In this document: positions 6,709 to 8,452 of the stretch, piece by piece | How the letters are laid out: every line of letters begins with the position of its first letter | How positions within the stretch are numbered: the stretch's first letter is position 1 | DNA from: Nitrospinota bacterium | GTDB taxonomy: Bacteria > Nitrospinota > Nitrospinia > SZUA-224 | DNA: 8,452 bases | Assembly: GCA_016212345.1 (NCBI GenBank) | Contig: JACRGM010000045.1 | Location: 1-8,452, forward strand | Direction of reading: 5' to 3' | Program-made: the position numbers and the translations under genes | The notes under the pieces: generated by a model | What the model was told of the DNA's origin: nothing | The model's database searches: none | What the model saw: only the letters and a program-made list of their open reading frames with translations

Positions 6709-6748
6709 GGGGAAAAGAAGTATATACATTTTAGAAGAGGTGAGAAAT

Positions 6749-7996
6749 ATGGATATTGGTGAATTAAAGGGAAAAACCATATCAGAATTAACAAATATTT
6801 CAAAGGAATTAAATATTCCTGGGGTAAGTGGATTGAGGAAGCAGGAGCTAATATTTAAGATATTGGAGGGACAGACGGCGAAGAATGGATTGATACTTGG
6901 TGAGGGGGTTCTGGAGATATTACCCGATGGTTTTGGCTTCTTACGTGCCCCAAGCTATAACTATCTCCCTGGTCCTGATGATATTTATGTCTCTCCTTCC
7001 CAGATCAGGAGGTTTGATATGCATACGGGTGATACCATCTCAGGACAGATCAGACCTCCAAAGAATGGCGAGAGATATTTTGCCCTGCTAAAGGTAGAGG
7101 CAATTAATTCCGAGAATCCGGAGATAGCAAAAGATAAGATACTATTTGATAATCTTACCCCTCTTTATCCTCAGAGGCGGATTATCCTTGAGACCCCTAA
7201 TGGTGATTATTCCCCAAGGATACTGGATCTGATCACCCCTATAGGTAAAGGGCAGAGAGGGTTAATTGTTGCTCCTCCAAGAACAGGTAAGACAATGTTA
7301 CTACAGTCTATTGCTAATAGTATAACTAGCAATGATCCTGAGATATTCCTTATAGTTCTTCTGATAGATGAACGTCCTGAGGAGGTTACTGATATGCAGC
7401 GTTCAGTTAAGGGGGAGGTTATTAGCTCTACCTTTGATGAACCGGCCCAGAGACATGTCCAGGTGTCTGAAATGGTGATAGAAAAGGCAAAGAGGCTAGT
7501 AGAACATAAAAAGGATGTTGTTATTCTGTTAGATAGCATTACCCGTTTAGCCAGGGCATACAATTCTATTATTCCTCCAAGTGGAAAGGTCCTCTCTGGT
7601 GGAATTGATTCCAATGCCCTTCAGAGACCGAAACGCTTTTTTGGGGCTGCCAGGAATATAGAGGAAGGCGGGAGTCTTACAATCATTGCCACAGCTTTAG
7701 TAGATACAGGTAGTAGGATGGATGATGTCATCTTTGAAGAATTTAAAGGTACAGGTAACATGGAGATACATTTGGATAGGAAGCTTGTAGATAGAAGGGT
7801 CTTTCCAGCAATTGATATAAGCCGTTCTGGTACTCGAAAGGAGGAATTGTTGTTAATCCCTGAGGAACTCAACAGGATATGGATATTGAGAAAGGTTCTC
7901 CAACCTCTTGGAGTTGTTGATAGTATGGAATTATTGTTGGAGAAGGTTAAGGAATCAAAGACCAATAAGGAATTTTTGGAGTCTATGAATACATAG
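6749..7996 (+). CDS. rho: transcription termination factor Rho
   Basis: Rho is the hexameric RNA-dependent ATPase that loads on C-rich RNA and pulls transcripts out of RNA polymerase. The 415 residues (E. coli Rho has 419) show the helical N-terminal domain (LKGKTISELTNISKEL, about 4-45). A cold-shock-like RNA-binding domain follows (GEGVLEILPDGFGFLR, to about 125). The ATPase core has Walker A APPRTGKT (175-182, Lys181), Walker B VVILLDS with Asp262, the MQRSVKGEV Q-loop region and the SGGIDSNAL R-loop (283-291). It ends with the conserved DKxLxDRRxFPAIDIxxSGTRKEELL-type segment. There is no large insertion. GAGGTGA (6737-6743) places ATG 6749 ideally; the in-frame GTG 6740 overlaps this site and is less likely. 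The gene is cotranscribed with rpmE. Confidence 0.98.
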   Translation: MDIGELKGKTISELTNISKELNIPGVSGLRKQELIFKILEGQTAKNGLILGEGVLEILPDGFGFLRAPSYNYLPGPDDIYVSPSQIRRFDMHTGDTISGQIRPPKNGERYFALLKVEAINSENPEIAKDKILFDNLTPLYPQRRIILETPNGDYSPRILDLITPIGKGQRGLIVAPPRTGKTMLLQSIANSITSNDPEIFLIVLLIDERPEEVTDMQRSVKGEVISSTFDEPAQRHVQVSEMVIEKAKRLVEHKKDVVILLDSITRLARAYNSIIPPSGKVLSGGIDSNALQRPKRFFGAARNIEEGGSLTIIATALVDTGSRMDDVIFEEFKGTGNMEIHLDRKLVDRRVFPAIDISRSGTRKEELLLIPEELNRIWILRKVLQPLGVVDSMELLLEKVKESKTNKEFLESMNT

Positions 7997-8051
7997 TGGG
8001 ATTATCGATCTTTGATTTATAGAGAGATTTTGAAAGGAGATGTGATGGGCT

Positions 8052-8261
8052 ATGAAAAAAGGTATTCATCCAGAATATAGCGATAGTATTATCGCATGTG
8101 CATGTGGTGAGGTGATTCATACACGGTCAACAGTAAAAAATATAAAGGTAGAGATATGTTCTAAGTGTCATCCTTTTTTTACTGGGAGACAGAAACTTGT
8201 AGATACAGCAGGGAGGGTTGAAAAATTCAGACGTAAGTATCAGAGGAAGAAGGATATATAG
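8052..8261 (+). CDS. rpmE: 50S ribosomal protein L31, zinc-binding (C+) type
   Basis: L31 is a small protein that bridges the large subunit's central protuberance to the 30S head. This 69-residue copy begins MKKGIHPEY and has the zinc ligands Cys16, Cys18 (ACACGE), Cys36 and Cys39 (CSKCHPFFTG). It also has the conserved KLVDTAGRVEKF (about 48-59), so it is the zinc-containing form rather than the zinc-free paralogue induced in zinc limitation. AGGAGA at 8035-8040 is 11 nt from ATG 8052; the nearby ATG 8045 is out of frame. It follows rho by 55 nt, a common bacterial pairing, and prfA often comes next, although the window ends first. The stop TAG is also the first three bases of the second 25-bp repeat copy. 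Confidence 0.97.
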   Translation: MKKGIHPEYSDSIIACACGEVIHTRSTVKNIKVEICSKCHPFFTGRQKLVDTAGRVEKFRRKYQRKKDI

Positions 8262-8283
8262 ATTTTCAGATAATAAATTACAC
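8259..8283 (+). repeat. 25-bp direct repeat, copy 2 (at the rpmE stop)
   Basis: Identical to 6569-6593 and in the same orientation. Its first three bases are the TAG stop of rpmE, so the match begins exactly where coding ends. With copy 1 it brackets the rho-rpmE operon. Confidence 0.9.
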
Positions 8284-8292
8284 GTAAATATT

Positions 8293-8308
8293 CGGTAAAA
8301 ACCGTTTA
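8293..8308 (+). terminator. weak terminator-like hairpin after rpmE
   Basis: CGGT (8293-8296), loop AAAA and ACCG (8301-8304) are followed by TTTA. The four-pair stem and short T-run make this a poor intrinsic terminator on its own. The stronger stem at 8334-8358 is a better candidate for ending the transcript. Confidence 0.25.
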
Positions 8309-8330
8309 TAGGGGTAAGACTTACATTATT

Positions 8331-8445
8331 TCTCGTTCCCAAGCTCTGCTTGGGAACGTTTATGTTACAAAAGCTCCTGCTTTGACTATAGAAGAAGCAG
8401 AGCTTCTTAGTCAAACGCGTTGCTAAGCAGAGCTTAGCAACGAGA
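8331..8445. repeat. palindrome cluster, REP/REPIN- or MITE-like
   Basis: Three long hairpins and one decayed one sit within 115 bp. A is 8334-8358 (11 bp). B is 8370-8383 (imperfect, loop TCCT). C is 8381-8415 (7-bp TTTGACT/AGTCAAA around 7-bp AAGAAGC/GCTTCTT with a 4-nt bulge). D is 8418-8442 (CGTTGCTAAGC, AGA, GCTTAGCAACG; 11 bp). All share the core AAGC-TC(C)T-GCTT, read as its reverse complement in C and D. The ends are inverted: TCTCGTT (8331-8337) and AACGAGA (8439-8445). D reversed equals A except for three stem positions that change in matched pairs. Such GTTCCCAAGC-type palindromes are, as I recall, dispersed in many bacterial genomes and resemble elements mobilised by REP-associated tyrosine transposases. 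No transposase gene is in the window. Confidence 0.75.
8334..8358 (+). terminator. 11-bp palindrome A, possible terminator
   Basis: CGTTCCCAAGC (8334-8344), loop TCT and GCTTGGGAACG (8348-8358) form a perfect 11-bp stem followed by TTTATGTT. It is 72 nt after the rpmE stop and could end the rho-rpmE transcript. It is also the first unit of the palindrome cluster, so termination may be a secondary effect of a dispersed repeat. Confidence 0.5.
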
Positions 8446-8452
8446 GGTTAAA

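Larger units (their letters stand above)
6436..6748 (+). promoter_or_regulatory. gene-free region and structured rho 5' leader
   Basis: These 313 bases separate the two operons. After the promoter comes a stretch (6521-6640) in which C exceeds G, about 22 to 14 by hand count. That is the reverse of the purine-rich genes and contains many YC steps, as Rho-loading sites do. Downstream, CTATGGG (6654-6660) can pair with CCCATAG (6682-6688), and GAGGC-GTAA-GCCTC (6695-6708) forms a hairpin with a GNRA-type loop. Copy 1 of the 25-bp repeat (6569-6593) and two small open frames (6517-6555, 6595-6678) also lie here. Rho is known to limit its own transcription through its leader in E. coli, and a similar role here is inferred. 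I recognise no known riboswitch. Confidence 0.5.

Noticed and set aside
6638..6712. G-quadruplex in the rho leader
   Set aside because: Several G-runs exist, but they are spread out with long loops and are better explained by the two stems seen there.
7207..7965. Long minus-strand open frames opposite rho
   Set aside because: They are shadows of the conserved Rho core, with no recognisable motif of their own.
8127..8414. Minus-strand open frame over rpmE and the palindromes
   Set aside because: It runs through the L31 gene and the hairpin cluster. Its sequence is explained by those features and lacks protein character.
8331..8445. CRISPR array
   Set aside because: The repeated hairpins alternate in orientation, differ in their arms and have no regular spacers.
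1..8452. tRNA or rRNA genes
   Set aside because: No cloverleaf with a GTTCRA-type T-arm and no rRNA-like conserved sequence was seen on reading either strand.

Overview
The window looks like a chromosomal housekeeping segment of a bacterium with moderately low G+C (about 40%, judged by eye). All seven recognisable genes and the one unassigned zinc-ribbon gene lie on the + strand. The coding strand is very purine-rich: Arg is mostly AGA/AGG, Ile is often ATA, and ribosome binding sites are GGAGG-like. A zinc-ribbon protein, an RDD membrane protein, a class V aminotransferase, SerA, PurA, a class IV aminotransferase, Rho and L31 in this order suggest a Desulfobacterota-, Nitrospirota- or candidate-phylum-like organism. 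That placement is an inference from gene content and style only.

Layout. Positions 1-513 are AT-rich and hold no intact gene. There is a possible 3' end of a + strand gene (3-59), a possible broken minus-strand relic (111-269), and a promoter (393-421) with a perfect AT palindrome just after it. Positions 514-5588, continuing to 6435, form one tightly packed probable operon. It runs: acidic zinc-ribbon protein, RDD membrane protein (38-nt overlap), class V aminotransferase, D-3-phosphoglycerate dehydrogenase (about 20-nt overlap), adenylosuccinate synthetase, class IV aminotransferase (38-nt overlap). The class V aminotransferase beside SerA suggests a serine pathway in which this enzyme stands in for SerC. 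PurA makes adenylosuccinate for AMP.

Positions 6436-6748 are a gene-free, promoter-containing leader for the second operon, rho-rpmE (6749-8261). The leader has a C>G stretch, two small open frames, a 7-bp long-range stem and a GTAA-loop hairpin, which fits autoregulation of rho. A perfect 25-bp direct repeat occurs once in this leader and once starting exactly at the rpmE stop codon, so it brackets the rho-rpmE operon.

Positions 8262-8452 hold a compact cluster of palindromes. They share a core of the type AAGC-TCT-GCTT, in both orientations, with outer stems that differ but stay complementary. It resembles a REP/REPIN- or MITE-like dispersed element and may also end rho-rpmE transcripts.

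I see no defence system, CRISPR array, complete mobile element or RNA gene. The least explained items are the palindrome cluster, the 25-bp repeat, the rho leader and the zinc-ribbon/RDD gene pair.
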